Source of the DNA: Bacteroidota bacterium
Lineage (GTDB): Bacteria; Bacteroidota; Bacteroidia; 2-12-FULL-35-15
Assembly: GCA_947469885.1 (NCBI GenBank)
Contig: CANIQT010000001.1
Coordinates: 310,001-374,000 of the forward strand
Direction of reading: 5' to 3'
DNA length: 64,000 bases
How positions within the stretch are numbered: position 1 is the first letter of the stretch; every line of letters starts with the position of its first letter. Below are positions 29,810 through 39,219 of this stretch, one piece after another. A program made the translations under genes and the position numbers. The notes beneath the pieces were generated by a model, which had not been told where the DNA came from, ran no database searches, and worked only from the letters and a program-made list of their open reading frames with translations.

Positions 29810-31924
29810 ATGAAAACAAAACTATCAATTCCAATTACATTATTGTGTGCAATGATTATTTGCACAACAAAAGCACAGTGGCAACCAACTAACGGACCCT
29901 ACGGTCATACTAATAATATTGCCTTACCTGCTAATTATGATTATCGGGGAGGTACTATGTCAATTGAAAAAAGTGGAATATATTTATTTGCTGGTGTCCT
30001 TGGCGGAGTAATGGTTTCAACAAATAATGGTGATGTTTGGAATAAATCACTACAAGTGGATTCAGCGTTTGCATTAAAATATAATGGTGTCAATTTGTAT
30101 GCAGGTACGGAAAGTGGATTTTACCTTTCTACAAATAATGGTACAACTTGGACACAATCAAATACTGGACTTACCAATTTAAACATACTGTCGTTGGCAG
30201 TTAACGGAACAACACTTTACGCAGGAACAAGAGCAGGTGTTTTTATCTCATCAAATAACGGAGTAAGCTGGTCGTATTCTTATATAGGTATGCCAACAAC
30301 TTCTGTAAATGCGTTTTTGGTTGACGGAACAAATGTTTTTGCAGGTACGAATCACGGTGTATATTTATCCACAGATAATGGGTTAACTTGGACGGTAAAA
30401 AACACTGGATTAGTTGGAATTCCAACAATAACTTCATTCACCAAGAATGGTTCAAATATTTTCATTGGTACAATCAATTATGGAAGCAATCTTGGTTACA
30501 TTTATTTAACTAATAATAGCGGTAATAGTTGGACAAATGTTTCAATTGGTTTTCCTATAACATACGGGAATAGTATTGTTTCCAGTATAGGTACTAAAAT
30601 ATTTTTAGGAAGCGGTATAATATACGAGTCTATTGGCAACGGTGCTACTTGGACTACAAATAACAATTCGTTTGGTGGCATAACAACTTTTTTTACCGAT
30701 GGTGTAAATTTATATGATGGCGGGAGAGACGGTATATCCGTTACTACAGACAATGGAATCCATTGGTCTAACCTTGGATTAGGTTCAGCAAATTCGGTTA
30801 ATTCTTTAACATCAAACAGTACAAAAATATTTGCTGCAACACATAGCGGAATTTATTCATCTTCCGATAATGGTAATACTTGGGAAAAAAGTTTACGGGC
30901 AAGGAGAGCTTGGTATACGGGATTAACACCATTTAATGCTATCGTTGCAAATGACTCCGTTGTTTATGCAGGGTCTGAAACAGGATACTGCTGTTACAGG
31001 TCATTAGATAATGGAATTAATTGGACAAAAATTATTAATGATACTGTTACGGGTACATTAGATACTACAATTTTATCATTAGAAATATGGGGTTCAAGAG
31101 TGTTTGCTGGTACGTACAAAGGTATTTATTCATCATCAGACAATGGAAACAATTGGATAAGGGTATTTGGTAGCTTACCAGTAGATTCATTACACAGATG
31201 TATTTATGACCTAAATGCAAGCGGACCTGTCATTTTTGCCGCTACCAATGGCGGAGTATATTTATCAACAGATGGTATCACTTGGACTTATGCAAATACC
31301 GCTGGTACTGCATTAGGTTCAAATGGTGCAAATATTTTTTCTAATAATGGCGCAATTTCAAATAACTATGGCAGTACTTGGAGTGCCCCTTCGTCAATGT
31401 TAAATGGCACAATTGACATTACCGTAAAAGGAGATACTATTATTGGCGTTTATCCTTCGGCTTTTACAGGTGCTGTAATTTCCAATGACAATGGTATTAC
31501 TTGGCATAATGTAAGTTTTGGAATTCAAGATTGTTATTATATGGCATCCTGTTTAATTAAAGGTAGTGCCGCTTTTGTTGGAAGTGGAGACCATTACGGT
31601 ACTTATTTTGAAGGTTGCAACCTTCAGAATAATGGTGTCTTCCGTGCAGGTATTGCATCTCTTACAGCAGGTATTGAAAATTCGCAAGAGTATCAAACTC
31701 TTTCAATTTACCCAAATCCAACAAATTCAAATCTAACAATAAAAGCTAATCAAAAACTTATCGGCTGTAGTTTTTCCATTCTAGATATGCCTGGCAGAAC
31801 GCTAATCAAAGGCAAGCTCACAAATGAAACATTAAATCTTTCAGTTGATGCTCTTTCATCGGGATTGTATTTGTTTCAGATAGATGGGCAAAAAAGTAAG
31901 TCGCTTAAATTTATAAAGAATTAA
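29810..31924 (+). CDS. Secreted protein with Asp-box/BNR-type (sortilin/YCF48-like) repeats and T9SS type A sorting domain
   Basis: Repeated S(T/S)(N/D)NG.(T/N)W motifs; C-terminus LSIYPNPTNSNLTIK...LSSGLYLFQIDGQKSKSLKFIKN. Confidence 0.88.
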   Translation: MKTKLSIPITLLCAMIICTTKAQWQPTNGPYGHTNNIALPANYDYRGGTMSIEKSGIYLFAGVLGGVMVSTNNGDVWNKSLQVDSAFALKYNGVNLYAGTESGFYLSTNNGTTWTQSNTGLTNLNILSLAVNGTTLYAGTRAGVFISSNNGVSWSYSYIGMPTTSVNAFLVDGTNVFAGTNHGVYLSTDNGLTWTVKNTGLVGIPTITSFTKNGSNIFIGTINYGSNLGYIYLTNNSGNSWTNVSIGFPITYGNSIVSSIGTKIFLGSGIIYESIGNGATWTTNNNSFGGITTFFTDGVNLYDGGRDGISVTTDNGIHWSNLGLGSANSVNSLTSNSTKIFAATHSGIYSSSDNGNTWEKSLRARRAWYTGLTPFNAIVANDSVVYAGSETGYCCYRSLDNGINWTKIINDTVTGTLDTTILSLEIWGSRVFAGTYKGIYSSSDNGNNWIRVFGSLPVDSLHRCIYDLNASGPVIFAATNGGVYLSTDGITWTYANTAGTALGSNGANIFSNNGAISNNYGSTWSAPSSMLNGTIDITVKGDTIIGVYPSAFTGAVISNDNGITWHNVSFGIQDCYYMASCLIKGSAAFVGSGDHYGTYFEGCNLQNNGVFRAGIASLTAGIENSQEYQTLSIYPNPTNSNLTIKANQKLIGCSFSILDMPGRTLIKGKLTNETLNLSVDALSSGLYLFQIDGQKSKSLKFIKN

Positions 31925-31959
31925 TTCATAAAAAATTCTTTTTATATAAACGAAGAACA

Positions 31960-32724
31960 ATGAGAAAACCAACTGACTTATGTCTATTATGTAATACTAA
32001 TTTGGCATCTCAAACTAATTCACATATTTTTCCAAGATTTATGGGTGTAACTATGCTTACTTCATCAAATAATAAGCGTGAAGGTTATACTACAACAACA
32101 GATTTTATAGACAAATTAAAATCAGGGAACAAAATAAAACCTGAACAAGATACACCCAAAGAAGATTTTATTCTATGTCCTAGTTGCGAAAATAATTTTG
32201 AAAAACTTGAAACTCATTTTGCTAACAAACACTATAAGGTAATTGATAAACCTTCTTTATTAAATAACAAGACCGATGAAGTATTAATTAATAAAATGCC
32301 AGTCATTGTAAATAAAAAAATGGACTATATAATTTACAAAAAATTAATCTATTCAATGTTGTATAGAGCTTCAATAACTTCGTTACCACAATTTACTAAT
32401 ATTCATTTACCTGAAAACAATAAAAATTCAATCAGGCAAATTATCCTAAATGAAATAGAATTTATTGACTACCCTACATATAGCATTATACCAGCAAGAG
32501 ATACTGAATACACAAAGAATTGCATTTATGCAAATTCTGAATTAGACAATAAAGCCCATCTATTATGTGTTAATGATTATATCTTTATTATTGATTTCGG
32601 TAGCCAATCTTATCTTTTAAAAAATATTGCGAGATTTAAGAACCATAAAGAACAATATGCTAAATTTGGTTTATTAAGCGATAAAGTATGGGATGATTGG
32701 CGCAAAACATTTTTAGGTGTTTGA
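31960..32724 (+). CDS. Zinc-finger/HNH-like protein with CxxC-SHIFP-CxxC motif
   Basis: LCLLCNTNLASQTNSHIFPRFMG...ILCPSCENNFEKLE. Confidence 0.5.
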   Translation: MRKPTDLCLLCNTNLASQTNSHIFPRFMGVTMLTSSNNKREGYTTTTDFIDKLKSGNKIKPEQDTPKEDFILCPSCENNFEKLETHFANKHYKVIDKPSLLNNKTDEVLINKMPVIVNKKMDYIIYKKLIYSMLYRASITSLPQFTNIHLPENNKNSIRQIILNEIEFIDYPTYSIIPARDTEYTKNCIYANSELDNKAHLLCVNDYIFIIDFGSQSYLLKNIARFKNHKEQYAKFGLLSDKVWDDWRKTFLGV

Positions 32725-32747
32725 TTCATATCTTACTATAGCAGCAA

Positions 32748-33485
32748 ATGAAATTAAAATTATTTAGAGGATTATCACTTGCTCCTTCAACTGTAGAGGG
32801 TGTTATTCAGGACATAAAAGATAACGGAATAAATATTCTCAAAGATTCACATTGCCAAATTGAAATAAATGATTTTAAAAATGATTTAGAAATTTTATTT
32901 AATGAACCGAATCTTTCAAGAGAAAAAACTCAACCAAGCATTTGGGTAGGTAGTAAAAATAATGGTTACAGTAAATTAGTTAACGGTGAAAAGGTAATTT
33001 GTTTTGCAGATAGCGTAGGTGCAGCATATTATGCAAAACGACATAACATCACCAAAGAAAAAACAATTCCTGTATTAATTGAAATTGAAGAAGACATTGA
33101 AAATATTTTTATTGACGGAAGAGATTTTCTATACACTTGTTTTCAAAATATTGACACAAAAAATAAAGAGAAATATTTTAGACAAAAAGAAACGCTCATA
33201 AAAATATTTGGTAATGATATTGTAAAGTATCTTAATAAAATCCAAGACAACGCAAGTATTGATAAGATTGCACTATGCGATTTAGTAATTCAAGATAATG
33301 AAATAATAAAAAATCATTACGAGAATAATATTTTAATTCAAGGAAGATACAACACAATATTTCATTCAGCATTTTTTGTTAAAACTCCAATTCTAAATTC
33401 TAAAGTAAAAAAGGTAGAAATACTTGACACTATAGTTTTCAATGCTATTCCTGAACTGACATTAAATGATTTTCTTGAAAGATAA
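32748..33485 (+). CDS. Hypothetical protein, possible ADP-ribosyltransferase-like fold
   Basis: N-terminal LKLFRGLSLAPSTVEGVIQDIKDNGI and VICFADSVGAAYYAKRHN...TIPVLIEIE resemble ART-type beta-strand patterns; weak evidence. Confidence 0.3.
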   Translation: MKLKLFRGLSLAPSTVEGVIQDIKDNGINILKDSHCQIEINDFKNDLEILFNEPNLSREKTQPSIWVGSKNNGYSKLVNGEKVICFADSVGAAYYAKRHNITKEKTIPVLIEIEEDIENIFIDGRDFLYTCFQNIDTKNKEKYFRQKETLIKIFGNDIVKYLNKIQDNASIDKIALCDLVIQDNEIIKNHYENNILIQGRYNTIFHSAFFVKTPILNSKVKKVEILDTIVFNAIPELTLNDFLER

Positions 33486-33487
33486 TT

Positions 33488-33606
33488 GCACTCCCCGTCC
33501 GAGCTAAGCTGAAGCGTTGAAAAGTGCGGTGGGCTTAGGTTAGGGCAAACAGCCAGTGGCTGTTTGAGCCAGTTTGGGCAACTAATGTTGTAAGTTTTAC
33601 TTACAT
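33488..33606 (-). repeat. Intergenic repeat family copy R4
   Basis: GTAAGTTTTACTTAC at 33590-33604, GCTAAGCTGAAGC at the far end, and a 21-nt palindrome CAAACAGCCAGTGGCTGTTTG at 33546-33566. Confidence 0.6.
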
Positions 33607-33800
33607 TTACAAACAGAATAAAAAAGAAATGGAATTAGTTGAAGATAAGTACAACTTATCAATTTATTATAAACCTAAGCGCAAGCTCACAAAGCCGGGC
33701 TTTAGTTTAGCTGGTGCGGGGAGGTAGAAAACATTACTAAATGTACTGGTGTTTTTTATTTCAAAAAAAGAAAAGGTGTATCTTTGTGGAAAATAAAAAA

Positions 33801-33998
33801 ATGAAGTATTTAATTGAAATAGATGACAAAACTGTAGTAGGCAAAAGCTTACTGGATATAGCACAAGCTATATCTCCAAAAAACAAAGGAGTAGTTATCC
33901 TTGATGAAGAATCGGAAACTGTTTCTTTTGATGTTTTTGCGAAGGAACTGAAAAGTGCAGTTAATAAAAAATTGACAAAAAAGTCAAAAAACAGGTGA
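33801..33998 (+). CDS. Antitoxin of a type II TA module
   Basis: 65-aa MKYLIEIDDKTVVGKSLLDIAQAISPKNKGVVIL..., overlapping the downstream RelE/ParE gene (GTGA); N-terminus similar to the antitoxin at 57468. Confidence 0.65.
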   Translation: MKYLIEIDDKTVVGKSLLDIAQAISPKNKGVVILDEESETVSFDVFAKELKSAVNKKLTKKSKNR

Positions 33999-34285
33999 AA
34001 GTTATAATAAAAAAATCTGCTCTTGAAAGTATAGAACAAATTGTTGATTATATTTCATCGGAAATTAAAATGCCTGAAACAGCATTGCGCTATACAGATA
34101 AATTAATTGAGTTTGGTTTTGACCTTGGTAAGTATTATAAAATCTACACTCCATGCAAAAATATTAAATTAGCTAAACGAGGATTGCGTTGTGCAACATT
34201 TGATAAAAAATGGGTATTTGCGTATAAAATTGGAAGCAAAAGTGTAATTATTCATCAAATTATTTGGGCTGGACTTTTGAAATAA
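33995..34285 (+). CDS. RelE/ParE family toxin
   Basis: MKVIIKKSALESIEQIVDYISSE...GLRCATFDKKWVFAYKIGSKSVIIHQIIWAGLLK; GTG start. Confidence 0.75.
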   Translation: MKVIIKKSALESIEQIVDYISSEIKMPETALRYTDKLIEFGFDLGKYYKIYTPCKNIKLAKRGLRCATFDKKWVFAYKIGSKSVIIHQIIWAGLLK

Positions 34286-34350
34286 AATAATGGCTCTGAG
34301 CGAGTAGTTGTAATAAGTGTTAAATTAATCTTTTAAGTTTTACTTACAAC
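34286..34350 (-). repeat. Intergenic repeat family copy R5 (partial)
   Basis: TTAAGTTTTACTTACAAC at 34333-34350. Confidence 0.45.
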
Positions 34351-34357
34351 AATAAAC

Positions 34358-34397
34358 AAAAAAACTCCTTGCTAAAAAATAGTAAGGGGTTTTTTAT
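34358..34397. terminator. Terminator hairpin, copy 1
   Basis: AAAAACTCCTTGCTAAAAAATAGTAAGGGGTTTTTTATT, also present at 34747-34785. Confidence 0.75.
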
Positions 34398-34475
34398 TGT
34401 GACAGAGATAACCTCCAAACTCGCAAAAGAGCGAGTTCGGAGGAAAAAACTTATCTTTGCAAAAAAACAATAGTT

Positions 34476-34709
34476 ATGCAAACAATAAATTGGAGAGACC
34501 ATATTCATTCCGACCCAGAAATACTTTTGGGTAAACCAATTGTAAAGGGTACAAGAATTTCAGTGGAGTTAATTTTAGAACTTTTTACAAACGGCTGGTC
34601 GTTTGAACAACTTCTTGAAAGTTATCCTACTATTACTGAAACTGATATAAGGGCAGTGTTTTCATATTTGAAAGTTTGTATCAGTGAAGAATTGAAGAAA
34701 CAGGAATAA
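34476..34709 (+). CDS. DUF433 antitoxin-like protein
   Basis: WRDHIHSDPEILLGKPIVKGTRISVELILELFTNGWSFEQLLESYPTITETDIRAVFSYL. Confidence 0.88.
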   Translation: MQTINWRDHIHSDPEILLGKPIVKGTRISVELILELFTNGWSFEQLLESYPTITETDIRAVFSYLKVCISEELKKQE

Positions 34710-34746
34710 GGCAAAGAAAACTGTAATTTTACTATAATATTAATAC

Positions 34747-34785
34747 AAAAACTCCTTGCTAAAAAATAGTAAGGGGTTTTTTATT
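34747..34785. terminator. Terminator hairpin, copy 2
   Basis: Same ~39-nt sequence as 34358-34397. Confidence 0.75.
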
Positions 34786-35689
34786 TCTCCTTTCTCTCCC
34801 CTACAAACCGATACAAATTAAAATCCTTCTTTTTTATTTCCTTTTCAATTTCCTTTTGCAACGTTTGTTTCGAAACATCTTTCATTCTATTATTTTGAAT
34901 TAAACGAAATGCTTTTTCTGCCAGTAAATATGGGCGTTTGGAGTTTGCTCCTGTGGTATGATGTTTATTAATTGCTTCAATTACTTCGTCCACACCTTCC
35001 CCCTTTGTAGCAATAGCTTTAATTACGGGAATGTTCCAATCGCTTGCTTCTTTGGAATGTACTAACTGAACAATATTTTTAATAAATGTATTTGCTCCAT
35101 CTCTGTCCGCTTTATTCACCACAAAAATATCCGCAATTTCCATTACTCCTGATTTCATTGCCTGCACATCATCTCCCGATTCAGGAACTAAAACTAAAAT
35201 AGTAGTATCGGCCAAACCCACCACTTCCACTTCGCTTTGCCCCACTCCTACTGTCTCTACAAAAATATAATCGAACGGAAAAGTTCGCATTACATCCACT
35301 ATTTCAATTGTTTTAGCAGACAGACCTCCTAAAGAACCACGAGTAGCAAGCGAACGGATAAATACATTTTCGTTGGTAAAATGTTCTGCCATTCTCAATC
35401 GGTCGCCAAGCAAAGAACCATAATTAAAAGGGGAAGTAGGGTCTATGGCAATTACTCCAATGGATTTATTTTCAGCAGAAAGATTTTTGATAACAGCACT
35501 AATCAATGTGCTTTTGCCTGCTCCCGGAGGACCGGTAATACCAATAACAGGAATAGTTGAGTTGATAGGAAGAGAAGTCAAAATTTCTTCGTAGTGCTCC
35601 AACTCGTTCTCAACAATAGAAATACACCGTGCCAGTGTTTTTTTATCACCTTGTTTTAATTGTTGAATAAGGGTTTTTGTGGTTGCCAT
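34781..35689 (-). CDS. meaB: Methylmalonyl-CoA mutase-associated GTPase MeaB/ArgK
   Basis: IGITGPPGAGKSTLISAV, AIDPTSPFNYGSLLGDRLRM, FVETVGVGQSEVEV, VVNKADRDGA. Confidence 0.93.
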   Translation of the reverse strand: MATTKTLIQQLKQGDKKTLARCISIVENELEHYEEILTSLPINSTIPVIGITGPPGAGKSTLISAVIKNLSAENKSIGVIAIDPTSPFNYGSLLGDRLRMAEHFTNENVFIRSLATRGSLGGLSAKTIEIVDVMRTFPFDYIFVETVGVGQSEVEVVGLADTTILVLVPESGDDVQAMKSGVMEIADIFVVNKADRDGANTFIKNIVQLVHSKEASDWNIPVIKAIATKGEGVDEVIEAINKHHTTGANSKRPYLLAEKAFRLIQNNRMKDVSKQTLQKEIEKEIKKKDFNLYRFVGERKEK

Positions 35690-35758
35690 TGCTTCACAAA
35701 TATAGGAGATAATTTTACTACTTTTGTGAACAGTAAAATTAAATTCATTTTTACCCTT

Positions 35759-36511
35759 ATGCCGCAGCTTTCTGTAGTTATTATTACCTATAACGAAGAA
35801 AAAAATATTGCCCGTTGTCTTCTTTCTGTAAAAGAGGTTGCAGATGATATAGTGGTGGTGGATTCTTTCTCAACCGATAAAACCAAAGAGATATGTGTTG
35901 CTAATGGTGCCCGTTTTGTGGAGCATAAATTTGATGGACACATCGAACAAAAAAACTGGGCAATTACCCAGGCAAAATATCCTCACGTGCTTTCGTTAGA
36001 TGCTGATGAAGCATTGGACGAAACACTCAAAAAATCAATACTCGAAATAAAAAACAACTGGAAGCATGATGGATATTATATGAACCGGTTAACAAATTAT
36101 TGTGGTAAATGGATTTATCATTGCGGTTGGTATCCTGATAAAAAACTTCGTTTGTGGGATTCGCGCAAAGGTAATTGGGGAGGTGTTAATCCCCATGATA
36201 AATATGATTTGAACGAAGGAGATAAAAATACAACTTATTTAAAAGGAGATATTTTGCATTACAGCTATTACTCTATAGAAGGTCACAAATTGCAAACCGA
36301 AAAATTTTCTACTATCTCTGCAAAAGCTTTGTTTGCAAACGGAGTAAAAGCAAGTTGGCTGAAATTATACATAAGTCCGATTGTAAAATTCATTCAAAGC
36401 TATTTCCTGAAGCTCGGAATGCTTGATGGATACTATGGTTTCCAGATATGTAAAATTTCTGCTCAGTCCACCTATTTAAAATATTCGAAACTAAAAAATT
36501 TATACAAATGA
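35759..36511 (+). CDS. Glycosyltransferase family 2
   Basis: MPQLSVVIITYNEEKNIARCLLSVKEVADDIVVVDSFSTDKT; LSLDADEAL. Confidence 0.9.
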   Translation: MPQLSVVIITYNEEKNIARCLLSVKEVADDIVVVDSFSTDKTKEICVANGARFVEHKFDGHIEQKNWAITQAKYPHVLSLDADEALDETLKKSILEIKNNWKHDGYYMNRLTNYCGKWIYHCGWYPDKKLRLWDSRKGNWGGVNPHDKYDLNEGDKNTTYLKGDILHYSYYSIEGHKLQTEKFSTISAKALFANGVKASWLKLYISPIVKFIQSYFLKLGMLDGYYGFQICKISAQSTYLKYSKLKNLYK

Positions 36512-37548
36512 AAAAGGTTTTAGTGGAGATGGAAAAACTAAAAAACCCAAATAGTGGGTTAGGTCAGTTTTGTATAAACATTGGAGAGCAATTTCAAAAA
36601 CTAAAACCGAATGATTTGGAATTAGATTTTTATTTGCCTGCCATTCAAAAAAACACTTTTGGTGAAGATATAAATTATGTAACGCATTCTCCGTTGCATA
36701 AACTAATTCCATTTAGAAGTGGAGAATATGATGTATGGCATTGTTTGCAACAGGACTCTCATTATTTACCTTCCAATAAAAAAACAAAACTTATTCTCAC
36801 TATTCATGATTTGAATTTTTTGGAAAAATATAAAGGCTCCAAACAAAAACGAAAATTAAAAAGTCTTCAAAAAAGAGTGGACAGAGCAACGGCAATTACT
36901 GTTATCTCCAAATTTACAGAAATGATTGTGCGGGAGAATCTTGAATTGAATGATAAACCTGTTTATGTGATTACTAATGGTAATTCACTAAAAATAATTG
37001 ATAATGCTGTTCAACCAGAGTATGTAAAGTTCCCTGAATATATATTTTCGATTGGAATTATTACTTCAAAAAAGAATTTTCATTCACTATTGCCATTATT
37101 ACAAAACAATAAGGAGTTGCATCTGATTATTGCAGGAAACAATACTTCTGATTATGCCCATCAACTAATTAAAACAGCTGGACAGATGGGAGTTTCTGCT
37201 CAGCTTCATCTTCCGGGAATTATAAATGAGAATGATAAATTTTGGTTATATAAAAATTGCAAAGCATTTGTGTTGCCTTCATTAACTGAGGGTTTCGGGC
37301 TGCCTGTGGTAGAAGCAATGAGTTTGGGCAAACCTGTATTTTTATCTAATCTTACCAGCCTACCTGAAATTGGAGGACCAGAAGCCTATTACTGGAAACA
37401 TTTTGAACCGCAACATATAATTGAAGTATTTGAAAAAGGAATGAAAGATTTTAATTCAGAAAAATCAAAACGTTCGATAGAATGGGCTAAGCAGTATTCG
37501 TGGGAAATAGCTGCCCTTGCTTATTTGAAATTGTATAATGATATTTAA
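36508..37548 (+). CDS. Glycosyltransferase family 4 (GT1-type)
   Basis: KLILTIHDLNFL, FVLPSLTEGFGLPVVEAMSLGKPVFLSNLTSLPEIGG. Confidence 0.9.
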   Translation: MKKVLVEMEKLKNPNSGLGQFCINIGEQFQKLKPNDLELDFYLPAIQKNTFGEDINYVTHSPLHKLIPFRSGEYDVWHCLQQDSHYLPSNKKTKLILTIHDLNFLEKYKGSKQKRKLKSLQKRVDRATAITVISKFTEMIVRENLELNDKPVYVITNGNSLKIIDNAVQPEYVKFPEYIFSIGIITSKKNFHSLLPLLQNNKELHLIIAGNNTSDYAHQLIKTAGQMGVSAQLHLPGIINENDKFWLYKNCKAFVLPSLTEGFGLPVVEAMSLGKPVFLSNLTSLPEIGGPEAYYWKHFEPQHIIEVFEKGMKDFNSEKSKRSIEWAKQYSWEIAALAYLKLYNDI

Positions 37549-39110
37549 TTCCGTTTTCTTGCAAAAAGAAAGAAGGAATTTAGGAAACCATAAAATGTTA
37601 CCCCTGCCTGCGTTTCCAATGTATCCTCGGTAAAAAAAGAAAGTGTCGCAATAATAAAAAAAGTGATGTACAAATAATCAAATGTCATTTTGAGTTTTAT
37701 CATCGGATAAAACAAAGTGAGCAAAAACCATATAAGCCCTATCAAACCAAATGCTACCGCAATTGACAGGTATTGATTGTGAGAATGTAATCTCCATTCG
37801 GGTGCGAGTTTAGAATTCATTTTCACAAATTCTTCATCAAACGATTTTTGAACATCGCCTGTTCCCACTCCAAACACTAAATTATTTTTAATAATGCTAA
37901 TTGCCACTTTCCAATATTCAAAACGTTGGGTAAGTGAGTGTCCATTGGCATCTCCTGTTGTTTTGTATAAATCCAGTTCCCACAATGTTTCATATATTCG
38001 TCCTTTCAGGTTACTAATGCTTTGATAATTTACGTTTGGTACTCCACGTTCTATTGCTCTTATTTCATCATCCGATAATGAAGCAACCGCATCCCCATCC
38101 TTTCTTAATCCTTTTGAAGTAAGAAAACGAACAAGAGTATAGCTCAATGGATTTCCTTTTTTATCTTTTTTATTATATTTTATTTCACTTCGTTTATCCC
38201 ATGATTCTATTAATTCACTCTCGCAAAAATATATCCATATCAAATGTCCGTTTTCTGTAAGTTTGGTGGTAGTAGAGTATTCATAAGGGTTTCCATGTGC
38301 AGTATATTTCTGCATTTTTAAATAATCCACCACTTCCATGTTTTTAGTTCTTTCATTTATTATTTTTGAAACGGAGGTATACGCAAAGAATACGATTCCT
38401 AAAAACAAAAACAAGATTCCATATTTTAACACTTTACTTTTTGCAGTAAACGTTTTGTAAAGCATTAAAACAATAACAGTAACTGACAAAACCATTATCC
38501 CTGTGAGTGATTCCATTAAAACTAAAGAAGTAATCAACCATAAAATAATTGCTATCCAAATTATTTTTTCTCCTTTTTTTTCAGAAAAAAATAAATAATA
38601 ACTAGAAATAAATACAGCCACACAAATAAGAAGAGCAAATCGGATATGTGAAATAAAAATCGAAATCCCTCTTACGTCAACTATTGGACGATGAATGATG
38701 TCTGTGAGAATTAGTGTGCTGACCACAGTGCCAAAAAGCACTGCAGCAACAAACAATTTCAGAATACTCTTGAAAATCTTTTCTGGAATCGGTTGTGAAG
38801 TAGAAATAATTAAAGGCAAAACAAACAGTGGAAGTTTGGTTCTTATGTCGTAAGATGCATCGGTGAAATTAGAAGTATAGACAAGTCCGATTATATGGAG
38901 AAGATACAACGAACTCAATATTAAAGCAGGTTTATTTTTCCAAAAATTGTTGATTTTATTTTTAAGATTTCCTTCGGCAAGCCAATTGCCAAACATGATT
39001 AGTTCGGAAATGCTCATCAAAAATTTAGACAATGGCATTCCGATTACCAATATGACAATGGAAAAATAATAGATGTAAGTATGATATTTTTCGGGAAATA
39101 ATGATTTCAT
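37545..39110 (-). CDS. O-antigen ligase family protein
   Basis: Polytopic; VFGVGTGDVQKSF...LHSHNQYLSIAVAFGLIGLIWFL. Confidence 0.85.
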   Translation of the reverse strand: MKSLFPEKYHTYIYYFSIVILVIGMPLSKFLMSISELIMFGNWLAEGNLKNKINNFWKNKPALILSSLYLLHIIGLVYTSNFTDASYDIRTKLPLFVLPLIISTSQPIPEKIFKSILKLFVAAVLFGTVVSTLILTDIIHRPIVDVRGISIFISHIRFALLICVAVFISSYYLFFSEKKGEKIIWIAIILWLITSLVLMESLTGIMVLSVTVIVLMLYKTFTAKSKVLKYGILFLFLGIVFFAYTSVSKIINERTKNMEVVDYLKMQKYTAHGNPYEYSTTTKLTENGHLIWIYFCESELIESWDKRSEIKYNKKDKKGNPLSYTLVRFLTSKGLRKDGDAVASLSDDEIRAIERGVPNVNYQSISNLKGRIYETLWELDLYKTTGDANGHSLTQRFEYWKVAISIIKNNLVFGVGTGDVQKSFDEEFVKMNSKLAPEWRLHSHNQYLSIAVAFGLIGLIWFLLTLFYPMIKLKMTFDYLYITFFIIATLSFFTEDTLETQAGVTFYGFLNSFFLFARKRN

Positions 39111-39219
39111 ATATCAGTAAACGAAAAAATTGACAATTTATTGTGTTGTTGCGAAAATATTTAATAAAAAAGACATCAATCTTTTGAAATTGATGTCTTA
39201 AGCATTTCACAAAATGACT

